DNA of 64,000 bases from Neobacillus notoginsengisoli (GTDB lineage Bacteria > Bacillota > Bacilli > Bacillales > Cytobacillaceae): assembly GCF_003515685.1 (NCBI RefSeq), contig NZ_QWEG01000008.1, positions 62,001-126,000 on the forward strand, in the 5' to 3' direction. A model generated the notes under the pieces. That model was not told the origin of the DNA. It ran no database searches and saw nothing but the letters and a program-made list of their open reading frames with translations. Within the stretch, counting starts at the first letter, position 1. Every line of letters begins with the position of its first letter. This document shows positions 43,486-52,972 of this stretch, piece after piece. A program made the translations under genes and the position numbers.

Positions 43486-43511
43486 TTAGGCAGGGGTTGC
43501 TAGTTTAGCGA

Positions 43512-43645
43512 TTGGCCGATTAGCGTCGGGATTTGGCCGATAGGCAGAGAAAATTGGCCGGTAAACTTCCAGATTTGGCCGATAAACCCACCAAATTGGC
43601 CGGTAAATAAAGAATATTCGCCGGTACCCCCGCCGAATTGGACAA
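43512..43645. repeat. 21-bp tandem array, TTGGCCGAT/GGT type (7 units)
   Basis: TTGGCCGRT units start at 43512, 43533, 43554, 43575, 43596, 43617 and 43638, each exactly 21 bp apart. Units alternate partly between GAT and GGT endings. It lies between the antiporter stop and its terminator, so it is probably in the 3' untranslated region. Confidence 0.93.
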
Positions 43646-43657
43646 GAAATAATATCA

Positions 43658-43702
43658 AAAACAAGCACCCGCCAGCATTCCAGCCGGCAGGTGCTTGTTT
43701 AA
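43658..43702 (+). terminator. Terminator after the antiporter gene
   Basis: AAACAAGCACC and GCC pair with GGC and GGTGCTTGTTT with one bulge, and T-rich sequence follows. Confidence 0.85.
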
Positions 43703-43841
43703 TTTCATCCTTTCTTCCTTCCACAGGGAAACGCGAATCATTCCGCCCTCCCGCGGCCACATCTGTCATGAACCCTTGTATTCCGTGCATATACTATATG
43801 GAACCATTTTGCGGATGAGCGGTCTGAGGAGGAGGGGTTTT

Positions 43842-45110
43842 GTGATTGATCATAATCTTTTTCATCTTGTCCATTTACTTTATGTGAATAACGAAAAAAA
43901 GCTTAAGCTTACCCTTGAAGAGGAGATGCTTTTTGCAAAATTACTTGAGATGGAGAATTTGCCTGAGCAGTTTAAAGGCCAGCTGAACCACTTCCTGCCG
44001 AATCTCGAGGAAAACAAACTCCTGCTAAAGAGGCTGGAAGCGTTTTATGGCCATTATAAACAGCTGCAAAAGGTGACATACGGGATGATTTACCATTCAA
44101 AAAGGCATGCCGGAATTTTGCCAGCGTTGATCGAGGAGGTTGTGGCGCTTACACTCGTCGAGCGGGTCGCGGTCGTCATCTTTCCGATTAGTGAAATGGA
44201 TCTGGAAAACAACATCATTAAGGGCATCCTCATCGAAAACGGCGAAGTCCAGACGGAGGCGCTAACGCACATCCCCGGAACGATTTACAACCTGGCTGTC
44301 CATACAAAACCGGCGAGTGTCCGGAAAATCCGGGCGCTGCAAAAGTCAGCGACGATCCAGATTGTGAATCCTGTCAACCGGTTCAGACAGCTGCATTTAC
44401 TCGAAATGGTTTCTTCACTCCCAGGCGCTGATAAGTTTTTGCCTGCTTTTCATTTGTTCAATAAGCAAAACCTCCAAGAATTCGCTGCCAAATCAAGGCT
44501 TTTATATTTGCTGCCGGATCGACCTGCGGGGGACACCCAGCTGATTACAGCCGAAAAATTGCGCGAAAACGAATGGGTCATTAGTGAAGAAAACCGGAAG
44601 ATGCTGTCTGATGGGGAGAACCTCTTTGATGATTTGCAAAAGAAAATCGGCACGAGAACCGGCTATCTTATCGATGGCCAAGACTGTCTTCATTTTGAAA
44701 ACGAGCCCGCTACTGTGAGAGTTTATGTTCAGAAAAACGACCGGCAGCATTGGGACATTGTCAATATGATAGCAAAAACTTCTGGCAGCTTTGCTTTTTA
44801 TAATACGGCCAGCCACTTTGACAGAGCGACAGGAAATGAAAATAAGGAAGTCAGCCTTAAAGTCACAGATTGCGCTTTAACATGCATCACCTATTTAGGC
44901 CACTTTGTGCCGAACCTTGGCACCGCGTTTCTTGATTTTTATATCAACCAAGATGGTTCGCCTTACCTGTATTTCGTAGGCGGAGCCGAACAGAATGGCA
45001 CACTCATCCTTCCACTTTCAAAAAGCGAACGGGGCCAAAGCTATCTGGCGAATCTCCTCTTATATATGAGCGGATTGATTGAGCGGGAAGCTGTCAGCCA
45101 TGTGGATTAA
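43842..45110 (+). CDS. YheC/YheD-like protein, possibly degenerate ATP-grasp
   Basis: A 422-residue protein encoded directly before, and overlapping by 11 bp, a clear YheC/YheD ATP-grasp gene. Its C-terminal part aligns by eye with that fold (VRVYVQKNDRQHWDIVNMIAK, then FLDFYINQDGSPYLYFVGGAE). It lacks the lysine-rich ATP loop and the EVNxxP metal motif, so it may be a non-catalytic partner. The GTG at 43842 is chosen because GGAGGAGGGG lies just upstream; earlier in-frame starts (43815, 43695) lack a site. The function is probably spore-related by association only. Confidence 0.6.
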   Translation: MIDHNLFHLVHLLYVNNEKKLKLTLEEEMLFAKLLEMENLPEQFKGQLNHFLPNLEENKLLLKRLEAFYGHYKQLQKVTYGMIYHSKRHAGILPALIEEVVALTLVERVAVVIFPISEMDLENNIIKGILIENGEVQTEALTHIPGTIYNLAVHTKPASVRKIRALQKSATIQIVNPVNRFRQLHLLEMVSSLPGADKFLPAFHLFNKQNLQEFAAKSRLLYLLPDRPAGDTQLITAEKLRENEWVISEENRKMLSDGENLFDDLQKKIGTRTGYLIDGQDCLHFENEPATVRVYVQKNDRQHWDIVNMIAKTSGSFAFYNTASHFDRATGNENKEVSLKVTDCALTCITYLGHFVPNLGTAFLDFYINQDGSPYLYFVGGAEQNGTLILPLSKSERGQSYLANLLLYMSGLIEREAVSHVD

Positions 45111-46464
45111 GATTAGGAATTTAGCAGAAAGCGGGGCGGCTGCCCTTATTCCGGGCGCACTTCTGTCCGGTGGAAGTGTCAGCCGGGGCAGGCTGCATTT
45201 TGGCAGGAGGAGCATGGAAGTAAAATTGGCCGGCATCCCGGAGGAGGAGGACGGGGACGGGAGCGACTTCAGAAATCCTGTCCCTTTGTACTGCTCCCCC
45301 TCGTTGATGGGGGGGCTGCTTTTGCCGGAAGGAATGACCTTCAAGCTTAGCAAACTAGCAGAAAATCAGTTCAGGTTCGGCCCGGTCATCGCGATGCTGC
45401 TTGGCGAGCAGCATTATTTTTATAACGACCAGCTGATGGCGGAATGTTCGGACGCTATGGGCGTTTACCCGGAAATAGGCGGGCTCATTTACGGCTTTAA
45501 ATGCTCATCAATTGACTGGGAGCGGGAACAGATTTATGGGCTGGCGTTTGATTTTTTGCAAAATAAATGGGAATACGGGATGTTTCCGTTTCCGGATGTG
45601 ATTTATCGGAGGAGTTTCCTGAACGGGGATGAAGAGGTGACTCAATTTGCCGTAGGCCATGGGATCAAGGTATTTAATCCAAAAAAGATTGATAAATATG
45701 ATATGCATATGCTTTTGCAAAATGATGCGAGGCTTGCGGAATGCTTACCGGATACCGCGTTGTTGACGATAGAAACCCTCCTATTGTTCCTCCGGAAACA
45801 TCGCAAAGTCATCCTGAAACCGGCAGATCTATCGCGCGGACGCGGCATCATGGTCATTGAAGAAATCAACCCGGGAATCGTGCGGATCGCCTTGAACCAA
45901 GATCGGAAGGGCCACCTCCCGCTAATGATGGAAATCCCGACTTATTTGTTGGAAGAGTTTTTGGAAAAGGATTATTTTTTTGCAAAAAAGTACATCGTCC
46001 AGCAACATCTCGAGATGAAGAAAATAAACGGAAGCTCATGGGACATACGCGTTGTCATGCAGAAGGGCGCTGATAAAAAATGGCGGTGCCATGGGATTGA
46101 AATCCGCCTCGCCGCTCCTGACCATATCGTGACGAACATTTCAACCGGGGGCAGGGCGCTGCGCATTAATACAGCGCTCAAGCTTATGTACGGGAATAAA
46201 TATAGCATCCGGAAATTCAAGAAGGAACTGCTCGATTTTTGCCAAAAGTTCTGCCGGGCCATGGATAAAGCTGAAAACGGCTTTGCCGAATTTGGCCTTG
46301 ATTTATGCCTCGATGTCAACGGGAAGCTTTGGTTTATTGAGGCGAATACGAGGCCGTCCTTTAACGGCTTTAAAACACTTAGCCGAAAAAATTACTTGAA
46401 GATTTGTGAGTCGCCGTTTCGCTACGCCGCTGCATTGCAAGCTGCCGGGGGCATGAAAGGGTAG
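45100..46464 (+). CDS. YheC/YheD-family ATP-grasp protein
   Basis: A 454-residue YheC/YheD ATP-grasp protein. The N-terminal domain includes the family's short GGLIYGFK and FPDVIYRRSF segments. The ATP-binding core reads KVILKPADLSRGRGIMVIEE, with YIVQQHLEM following. DIRVVMQKG and the Mg-binding LWFIEANTRPSF close the domain. B. subtilis YheC and YheD are endospore-associated. The ATG at 45100 overlaps the previous gene; a TTG at 45079 has no better site. The two genes form an operon. Confidence 0.85.
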   Translation: MWIKIRNLAESGAAALIPGALLSGGSVSRGRLHFGRRSMEVKLAGIPEEEDGDGSDFRNPVPLYCSPSLMGGLLLPEGMTFKLSKLAENQFRFGPVIAMLLGEQHYFYNDQLMAECSDAMGVYPEIGGLIYGFKCSSIDWEREQIYGLAFDFLQNKWEYGMFPFPDVIYRRSFLNGDEEVTQFAVGHGIKVFNPKKIDKYDMHMLLQNDARLAECLPDTALLTIETLLLFLRKHRKVILKPADLSRGRGIMVIEEINPGIVRIALNQDRKGHLPLMMEIPTYLLEEFLEKDYFFAKKYIVQQHLEMKKINGSSWDIRVVMQKGADKKWRCHGIEIRLAAPDHIVTNISTGGRALRINTALKLMYGNKYSIRKFKKELLDFCQKFCRAMDKAENGFAEFGLDLCLDVNGKLWFIEANTRPSFNGFKTLSRKNYLKICESPFRYAAALQAAGGMKG

Positions 46465-46516
46465 AAAAATAAAAGAGGGCGGCTGTTTTCCAGCCTCGCA
46501 GCATCTTAAAAACCTT

Positions 46517-46553
46517 CAAAAAGCCCTGTGCTCCGCTTTGGACACAGGGCTTG
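46517..46553 (-). terminator. Convergent terminator before the GGDEF gene end
   Basis: AAGCCCTGTG pairs perfectly with CACAGGGCTT across a 10-nt loop. An A-run upstream gives a U-run on the minus strand. Confidence 0.75.
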
Positions 46554-46568
46554 AACATGTATAGTTTT

Positions 46569-48020
46569 TTATCTGGAGATAGGTTTGACTGATTTTTCTT
46601 TGTACATTTCCTTGTCGGCCAACTCGATTAATTCGTCGGCTGTTGCCTGACTGCCCGGCTGATAATGGTAAAGTCCATAGCTTGCCGAAAGCTGGTAGTC
46701 ATTTTGCATATCGACGTTCATCAATTCCAGTTCGACAGTAATCGAATCGAGAACGTTGCGGGCTTCCTCAAGGTTCTTTTGCATAAAGAGAATCACAAAT
46801 TCATCCCCGCCAAGCCTAAAGAAAACATCGTCGGCGCTAATTTTGCCAGAGATGGCAGTACAAATCAGCTTAATCATTTCGTCGCCAACAGCATGGCCAT
46901 ACAAATCATTGACCATTTTCAGGTCATTAATATCTACAAAACAAAGGGTGAATGCCCGGCCTTCCGATGATGCGACAAGCTGCTCAAGAATCTCGATTCC
47001 GCATCTCCGGTTCATGATGCCAGTCAGTGCGTCCAAGGAGGCGTGTCTGTGAAGTTCTTCTTCTTTCTTTTTAAATGCCGTGATATCGGAGACGCCGATT
47101 AACATGCATGGCTCTTCCATATACTCCACCCGCTCGAAGTTGAGCACCGCCCAGCGTGAATCCTCGTACGCCATGATGAAATTTTGAACGCTTTCATTGT
47201 CTTGAAGCTGCTTCAGGACAGTCAGACGCTCCGCGGGGCTCGGAAAAATGAATGATGTGTTAAGCATGGAAATCGGTTTATCACCCGTCTGAAAATAGTC
47301 GGTAGCCTGCCTGTTCATTAAAATAATTTTATTGTCTTCAAAATTCGCTAAGATGAGCGGTGACGGATTCATGCTGAACAGCCTTCGGAAGCTTTCTTCC
47401 TTGCTCCTAAGTCGGTGTTCATGGATGAAGTTTTGTTTTTGGAAACTGTAAAAACTATAGCAGATCAATAAGGAAATCACAGCAGCGCCGGTAGCATTGA
47501 GTTGCTTTGTCAAAACTAAAAAGGAATTTTCCAAAATAATCGACAGGCCAATCACAAAGAAGCCGTGGACTGCGGCAACCATTATAAAATAGTGAAGCGG
47601 CCTGATAGGGAAGGTAGCTGCTGATGCGATCAGGACGATTAAATATGCCGCAATTGTCCCTGTTACCAATTGGCTGTTCAGGGTTGCAATCGCACCGATA
47701 AGCAAATAAACAGAAATATATGTATAATTGATGGCCCTCTTCGGCAGTTTGTCGACTCGTTTTTGCAAGTATAAAAAAATCGCCGAAACGATGAAACAAG
47801 ACGTGTGGATTATAAACAAGTTGATTCTATACTCGATTCTGACCAAATCCCTTAAAAGAAAAAGGTCCACGAAGAAAAATAGTGGATAAGCTAACACCAG
47901 AAACAGGGAAACCAGTTTAAGCCGCCCAAAAACAAGCCCGTCCGCATAGCGGCGGAAATCCAGTCTCACATTCCCATCCTTTATATCAGAACCAAAAAAA
48001 GAAACAGCAAACGGTCCCAT
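46569..48020 (-). CDS. Membrane-bound diguanylate cyclase with PAS-like domain
   Basis: A 483-residue signalling protein. About six N-terminal membrane helices (residues 33-205) are followed by a PAS-like domain (RRLFSMNPSPLILANFEDNKI onward) and a C-terminal GGDEF domain with the intact active-site motif RLGGDEFVILF. This indicates synthesis of cyclic di-GMP from GTP. No EAL domain is present and no clear inhibitory RxxD motif is seen. The ATG at 48020 is preferred because AAGGGA lies 9 nt upstream; the frame is open to 48098. Confidence 0.88.
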   Translation of the reverse strand: MGPFAVSFFGSDIKDGNVRLDFRRYADGLVFGRLKLVSLFLVLAYPLFFFVDLFLLRDLVRIEYRINLFIIHTSCFIVSAIFLYLQKRVDKLPKRAINYTYISVYLLIGAIATLNSQLVTGTIAAYLIVLIASAATFPIRPLHYFIMVAAVHGFFVIGLSIILENSFLVLTKQLNATGAAVISLLICYSFYSFQKQNFIHEHRLRSKEESFRRLFSMNPSPLILANFEDNKIILMNRQATDYFQTGDKPISMLNTSFIFPSPAERLTVLKQLQDNESVQNFIMAYEDSRWAVLNFERVEYMEEPCMLIGVSDITAFKKKEEELHRHASLDALTGIMNRRCGIEILEQLVASSEGRAFTLCFVDINDLKMVNDLYGHAVGDEMIKLICTAISGKISADDVFFRLGGDEFVILFMQKNLEEARNVLDSITVELELMNVDMQNDYQLSASYGLYHYQPGSQATADELIELADKEMYKEKSVKPISR

Positions 48021-48114
48021 CCACATCGTTCCCTTAACCCATAATCCTCCTCCCATTCTACCACAGATAACAAAAAAACCAGCACAAACAAACAGCAAAA
48101 CAACTAAAAATTTC

Positions 48115-48190
48115 AGTGAAGCAGGGGACGGTTCTAATGCTTCATTCGGGTGTCGAAAGAAGCAGCGGGACGGTTCCGATGCCTAACTTT
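48115..48190. repeat. Dispersed GAAGCA-GGGGACGGTTC repeat, two tandem units
   Basis: Two units with GAAGCA at 48118 and 48159 (41 bp apart) share GGGACGGTTC and TGCTTC or close variants. GAAGCA and TGCTTC form a hairpin in the first. The same 35-bp sequence occurs inverted at 59157-59193. Confidence 0.6.
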
Positions 48191-48230
48191 CAAGTAACAT
48201 TGCCGCGATATGTTAAATGGGATTTTTTAA

Positions 48231-48265
48231 TCAAAAAATCCCCTCATCCAAAACAATGAGGGGAT
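48231..48265 (-). terminator. Terminator of the alcohol dehydrogenase gene
   Basis: ATCCCCTCAT pairs perfectly with ATGAGGGGAT, and AAAAAA lies on the distal side for a minus-strand U-run. It is 14 bp after the stop. Confidence 0.9.
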
Positions 48266-48278
48266 GTAGGAAGAAAGG

Positions 48279-49418
48279 TTATGGTTTCAGAACAACCTTT
48301 ACAACATCGTCTTCGAAATCGTTGAACATCTGGTATGCCTTTGCCGCATCATCCAACGGCATTTTATGTGTCACGATTTCGGTCGGGTCAAACTGGCCGC
48401 TGACAATTTTGTCAAACAGAAGCGGCATGTAGTGGATGACGGGCGCTTGGCCCATTTTGAGAGTCAGGTTCCGTTCCCAAATATGGCCGAGCGGGAATGC
48501 GTTGAAAAGGGCGGCATAAATGCCTGTCAGCTGAATGGTGCCGAATTTCCTGGCTGCATTCATGGCAATCTCGATTGCGCTAATCGTTCCGCCCTGCAGA
48601 TGCAGCTTCTGCCCAATCTTCTCTAATGCGGACTTTTTCCCGTCAATCCCGACGCAGTCAATCACAACCTCTGCTCCGCCATTTGTTAGCTCGCGCAGGA
48701 ATTTTCCGGTATCATCATGGTCTTCGAAATTGCAGATCTCCGCTTTGTTCATCTGTTTTGCCTTCATTAAACGGTACGGGACGTGGTCAACGGCGATAAC
48801 GCGCTCAGCACCTTTCATCCAGGCGAACTTTTGCGCCATTAGCCCAACCGGCCCGCAGCCGAGCACAATCACCGTATCGCCAGCTTTTACCCCGGCATTC
48901 TCGACACTCCAATAAGCTGTCGGAAGTACATCCGACAGGAAAAGCACCGCCTCATCCTCCAGCTCACATGACTCGGGAATGACAAACGGCATGAAGTTTC
49001 CGTAAGGCACCCGCAAGTACTCCGCCTGTCCACCCGGGTAATCGCCATACCTTTCCGTAAATCCTAGGAAACCGCCCGTATCGAGAAGCGGATTCGGATT
49101 CGAATTGTCGCACTGGCTCTCCATCTCATGCTGGCAAAAGAAACACTCCCCGCACGAGACGTTAAACGGAATGACAACCCGGTCACCCTTCTTCACCTTC
49201 GTCACTGCGGGGCCAACCTCTTCAACAATCCCCATCGGCTCATGCCCAATCACATAACCCGGACGCGTCGGCATCGCCCCAAGATAAATATGAAGATCAG
49301 ATCCGCAAATTGCCGTCGACGTAATCCGGACAATAATATCATCATCCTTTTCAATCCGCGGAGCATCCACCTTTTTCACCTGAATATCCTTCGCCCCCTG
49401 AAACGTAACAGCCCTCAT
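48279..49418 (-). CDS. Zinc-dependent alcohol dehydrogenase (MDR family, AdhB-like)
   Basis: A 379-residue medium-chain dehydrogenase. Catalytic-zinc ligands lie in TAICGSDLH and GHEPMG, and the structural-zinc cysteine cluster is CGECFFCQHEMESQC. The NAD-binding motif is VLGCGPVGLMAQ near residue 190. The sequence is of the formaldehyde-dehydrogenase-like type, close to B. subtilis AdhB in length. GGAGGTGGG lies just before the ATG at 49418; the longer frame to 49451 is not supported. It stands alone with its own terminator. Confidence 0.9.
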   Translation of the reverse strand: MRAVTFQGAKDIQVKKVDAPRIEKDDDIIVRITSTAICGSDLHIYLGAMPTRPGYVIGHEPMGIVEEVGPAVTKVKKGDRVVIPFNVSCGECFFCQHEMESQCDNSNPNPLLDTGGFLGFTERYGDYPGGQAEYLRVPYGNFMPFVIPESCELEDEAVLFLSDVLPTAYWSVENAGVKAGDTVIVLGCGPVGLMAQKFAWMKGAERVIAVDHVPYRLMKAKQMNKAEICNFEDHDDTGKFLRELTNGGAEVVIDCVGIDGKKSALEKIGQKLHLQGGTISAIEIAMNAARKFGTIQLTGIYAALFNAFPLGHIWERNLTLKMGQAPVIHYMPLLFDKIVSGQFDPTEIVTHKMPLDDAAKAYQMFNDFEDDVVKVVLKP

Positions 49419-49576
49419 ACACACCCACCTCCAAAAAAGATTCCTTTCCAACTATACCCGCAAAATTAATGGGATATGTATTTTGGCGGCAAAATGAAAG
49501 AGAGCGGCCTATTACCCGAAATTAATACGTATCTTCATTTAGCTCATACTAAAAAACAGGAGGTGATTTTCAACAA

Positions 49577-50896
49577 ATGAAAACGTTGAAGAAAAAAGCT
49601 TTGATGATGGCTGCGGTAGCGGCAATAGTTTTAGGGACTCTTGCTGTTTCATATTTTACTGGCCCAAATGCCGAAGCGGATTCAACCTACAATGACAATC
49701 ACGGAAAAGTGAAAAACGTCATTTTTCTCATACCGGACGGATTTTCCGCTTCCTACGGAACCAACTATCGCTGGTTCAAAGGAAAGAAAAGCAAGATGGA
49801 CGAAATCCTTGTGGGCATGCACCGTACATACTCGGCGGATACTAAAGTGACAGATTCAGCAGCCGCAGGCACTGCGATGGCCACTGGTGTAAAAACGAAT
49901 AACGGGATGATTAGCATGTCGCCGGATGGCAAGAAATTGAAATCAATCCTTGAAACGGTGGAGGAAAAAGGGAAGGCCACCGGGTTAATCGCCACAACAA
50001 CGATTACCTATGCCACGCCCGCTGTATTCGCTTCCCACGTCGCTTCCCGTACGAATGAGGCGTTGATCGCGCCTCAACTGCTTGAAAACGGCGTCGATGT
50101 CCTGCTTGGCGGAGGGAAAAAATACTTCCCGGCCCAGCTCATTACCAAGGCAAAAAAAGGTGGCTACCATTATATTTCAAGCCGTGATGAACTGCTGAAG
50201 GGTGCCGCCAAATCGAATAAGTTGCTCGGCCTCTTTGCGGATGATGCCCTTGCCCCTTCACTTGACAGGGCCGAAACGAATCAGCCAACACTAGCAGAAA
50301 TGACGGAAACAGCCATCAATATTTTGCAAAAGAATAAGGAAGGATTTTTCCTCATGGTCGAAGGCAGCCAAATTGACTGGGCTGGCCACGACAATGACGC
50401 AGCCTGGGCAATGAACGATGTTGCCGCGTTTGAAGAAGCACTCGTAAAGGCACTTTCTTTTGCCAAAAAAGACAGGCATACACTTGTCGTCGTTGCTGGC
50501 GACCATGATACTGGCGGCATGTCCGTCGGCGGTTACGATCTGTATGAAGCTAATGTCGAAATTCTTCGAAACGTAACCGCAACAGGCGATTACATGGTCA
50601 CAAAGCTTAACGCTAGGCGGAGCAATGTGAAAGCCGTTGTGAAGAAGTATACCGGCCTTGACCTGACCGATGATGAAGTGGGAAAAGTGCGAGCCGCTTC
50701 GAAACCAGACATGGCGATAAACAAAATCGTCTCCGAACGCGCCCGCATCGGCTGGACGAGCAAGGTGCATACTGGCGTAGACATTCCGCTCTATGCATAC
50801 GGCCCAGGCTCCGACCTGTTCCGCGGCTTGCACGAGAACACCGACCTGCCGGTACTGATGGCAAAAGCGACGAAAATCAAGTTTGATGGGAAATAA
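49577..50896 (+). CDS. Secreted alkaline phosphatase, copy 1
   Basis: A 439-residue alkaline phosphatase (PhoA/PhoB-type). The N-terminal signal peptide has KTLKKK, a hydrophobic core (MMAAVAAIVLGTLAVSYFTG) and likely cleavage near AEA. The mature enzyme shows FLIPDGF (metal-binding Asp), the nucleophile serine in KVTDSAAAGTAMATG, VEGSQIDWAGHDND and VVAGDHDTGG. It releases phosphate from monoesters outside the cell. AGGAGGTGA lies 11 nt before the ATG. It is a close paralogue of the next gene. The upstream region has only a degenerate PhoP-box-like sequence. Confidence 0.93.
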   Translation: MKTLKKKALMMAAVAAIVLGTLAVSYFTGPNAEADSTYNDNHGKVKNVIFLIPDGFSASYGTNYRWFKGKKSKMDEILVGMHRTYSADTKVTDSAAAGTAMATGVKTNNGMISMSPDGKKLKSILETVEEKGKATGLIATTTITYATPAVFASHVASRTNEALIAPQLLENGVDVLLGGGKKYFPAQLITKAKKGGYHYISSRDELLKGAAKSNKLLGLFADDALAPSLDRAETNQPTLAEMTETAINILQKNKEGFFLMVEGSQIDWAGHDNDAAWAMNDVAAFEEALVKALSFAKKDRHTLVVVAGDHDTGGMSVGGYDLYEANVEILRNVTATGDYMVTKLNARRSNVKAVVKKYTGLDLTDDEVGKVRAASKPDMAINKIVSERARIGWTSKVHTGVDIPLYAYGPGSDLFRGLHENTDLPVLMAKATKIKFDGK

Positions 50897-50907
50897 ATCT
50901 GGATGGG

Positions 50908-50940
50908 AGGCACCGCCCTGGTGGGGGCGGTGTCTTTGTT
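50908..50940 (+). terminator. Terminator after phosphatase copy 1
   Basis: CACCGCCC pairs with GGGCGGTG around a short loop, followed by TCTTTGTT. It is duplicated in form at 52550. The stretch 50941-51131 holds nothing I recognise. Confidence 0.85.
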
Positions 50941-51131
50941 AGAATGACGGGATGGATTTGATTATTTAACGGAAAAAAAGTTTGACTGAATCGTACCAAC
51001 GGAAGGTGATAACGAAAGCCAAAGCCAAAAGTAAACCGACGCTCGATACCGGCTGAAATTTCGCCAAAATCATCTGAGCCTTAAGAAGCAATTTGTCGAA
51101 ATAGAGCAGGAGTTTCTTCCTGTTTCCACCA

Positions 51132-51185
51132 TTAACGGAATGTTAACCCTACTTTAACAAGAACTTAATACGTATTACTTATAAT
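51132..51185 (+). promoter_or_regulatory. PhoP box and promoter of phosphatase copy 2
   Basis: Four TTAACA-like hexamers lie at 51132 (TTAACG), 51143 (TTAACC), 51154 (TTAACA) and 51165 (TTAATA), each exactly 11 bp apart. This is the tandem arrangement bound by PhoP dimers in B. subtilis. A consensus TATAAT follows at 51180-51185 with no separate -35, as is usual for PhoP-activated promoters. Induction by phosphate starvation is inferred. Confidence 0.9.
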
Positions 51186-51222
51186 GAGTTCGTATGACAA
51201 AACAGGAGGGGATTTTCACAAA

Positions 51223-52539
51223 ATGAAGATGTTAAAGAAAAGAATTTTGGCGGTGGCCGCAGTCGCGGCAATGGCAATTGGGACTTTTGCGGGCACCTAT
51301 TTTTCAGGCACCCATGCAGAAGCCGGCTCGACTTACAATCACAATCACGGAAAAGTAAAGAACGTCATCTTCCTTATACCGGACGGGTTTTCCGCGTCCT
51401 ATGCAACCAACTATCGCTGGTTTAAAGGTAAGGAAAGCCAAATGGACGAAATCCTCGTCGGCATGCATCGTACATATTCGGCGGATTCTGAAGTAACAGA
51501 TTCGGCCGCAGCCGGCACTGCAATGGCTACAGGTGTAAAAACGAATAACGGAATGATTAGCACCTCCCCGGATGGGAAGGAACTGAAAACCATTCTTGAA
51601 ACGGTGGAGGAAAAAGGGAAGTCGACCGGGTTGGTCGCGACCTCAACCATTACTCATGCCACACCTGCTGTTTTTGCTTCCCATGTCGCTTCCCGCGCGG
51701 ATGAAGCTTCAATTGCTCCCCAGCTGCTGGAAAACGGTGTTGATGTCATTCTTGGCGGCGGGAAAAAATACTTCCCGGATTCGCTGATTGCCAATGCAAA
51801 AAAGGATGGTTACCGCTATATTTCAAGCCGTGACGAACTTAAGGGTGCCGCTAAATCGAATAAGCTAATCGGCCTGTTCGCCGATGATGCTCTTGCCCCT
51901 TCTCTGGACAGGGACGAGACGAAAGAGCCAACACTGGCAGAAATGACGGATACGGCCATCAATGTGTTGAAAAAGGATAAGGATGGATTTTTCCTCATGG
52001 TCGAAGGCAGCCAAATTGACTGGGCAGGACACGACCATGACGCAGCCTGGGCAATGAACGATATCGCAGCGTTTGAAGAAGCGCTCGCTAAGGCACTTGC
52101 TTTTGCCAAAAAAGACGGGCATACACTTGTCGTCGTTGCTGGCGATCATGATACTGGCGGCATGTCCGTCGGCGGCTACGGCGTGTATGATGCCAATGTT
52201 GAAATTCTACGCAACGTAACCGCGACAGGAGATTACATGGTTACCAAGCTTGATGCTAGCCGCAGCAACGTGAAAGCGGTCGTGAAGGAGTACACGGGGC
52301 TTGACTTGACTGACGCCGAAATCAAAACGGTTCAGACTGCTTCCAAACCGGACATGGCGATTAACGAAATCGTTTCCGAACGCGCCCGCGTCGGCTGGAC
52401 AAGCACCGTCCATACCGGGGTGGACGTTCCGCTCTATGCATTCGGACCAGGCTCTGACTTGTTCCATGGCCTGCACGAGAACACAGACCTGCCGGTATTG
52501 ATGGCAAAAGCGATGAAAATTAAGTTTGATGGGAAATGA
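51223..52539 (+). CDS. Secreted alkaline phosphatase, copy 2
   Basis: A 438-residue alkaline phosphatase nearly the same as copy 1 over its full length. It has a signal peptide (MKMLKKRILAVAAVAAMAIG, then GTFAGTYFS) with likely cleavage near AEA. The catalytic serine is in EVTDSAAAGTAMATG, and metal-binding segments VEGSQIDWAGHDHD and VVAGDHDTGG are intact. The ATG at 51223 is chosen because AGGAGGGG lies 11 nt upstream and the signal peptide then begins correctly; the frame from 51184 would start inside the promoter. The gene follows copy 1 by a tandem duplication and carries the intact PhoP box. Confidence 0.94.
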   Translation: MKMLKKRILAVAAVAAMAIGTFAGTYFSGTHAEAGSTYNHNHGKVKNVIFLIPDGFSASYATNYRWFKGKESQMDEILVGMHRTYSADSEVTDSAAAGTAMATGVKTNNGMISTSPDGKELKTILETVEEKGKSTGLVATSTITHATPAVFASHVASRADEASIAPQLLENGVDVILGGGKKYFPDSLIANAKKDGYRYISSRDELKGAAKSNKLIGLFADDALAPSLDRDETKEPTLAEMTDTAINVLKKDKDGFFLMVEGSQIDWAGHDHDAAWAMNDIAAFEEALAKALAFAKKDGHTLVVVAGDHDTGGMSVGGYGVYDANVEILRNVTATGDYMVTKLDASRSNVKAVVKEYTGLDLTDAEIKTVQTASKPDMAINEIVSERARVGWTSTVHTGVDVPLYAFGPGSDLFHGLHENTDLPVLMAKAMKIKFDGK

Positions 52540-52549
52540 TTTTGGAGGG

Positions 52550-52580
52550 AGGCACCGCTCGTAGGGAGCGGTGTCTTTTT
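52550..52580 (+). terminator. Terminator after phosphatase copy 2
   Basis: CACCGCT pairs with AGCGGTG, followed by TCTTTTTT. It is the sister of the terminator at 50908. Confidence 0.9.
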
Positions 52581-52654
52581 TGGTGTGGCTGGAATAAGTT
52601 TTTCGTTAGCGAATGGATTTGTTGGTGACTTTTTGCAAAAAAATTCGGTTGAAA

Positions 52655-52830
52655 GGGCACCAAGAACTACTCTTGGTTACTTTTCGCTAAGTTTTTCGTT
52701 TGAAAAGGCACCAAGACCCCGTCTTGGTTACTTTTCGCTAAGTTTTTCGTTTGAAAAGGCATCAAGAACCAATCTTGGTTACCTTTCGCATATATTTTCG
52801 TTTGAAAAGGCGCCAAGAACCCCACCCTGT
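52655..52830. repeat. 51-bp tandem array, ACCAAGA/TCTTGGT hairpin type
   Basis: GCACCAAG-type units start at 52657, 52708, 52759 and 52810, 51 bp apart. ACCAAGA pairs with TCTTGGT around a short loop, and the spacer between hairpins carries CGTTTGAAAAGG. A related array is at 62785 (CACCAAG/CTTGGTG). It follows the phosphatase terminator. Nothing else is seen in 52581-52960. Confidence 0.9.
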
Positions 52831-52972
52831 TCAATCCATTTCTTTTCATTCCACCCCCATTTTTAGGTATACTTGGCTTACCGGCGGGCGATTTTCCGCC
52901 ACCGGAAGCATCCGAATTCATTCTGGTTTACTACCGCAGGATGCATTCAAGTTCATTTAATGGGGTAAAGTG

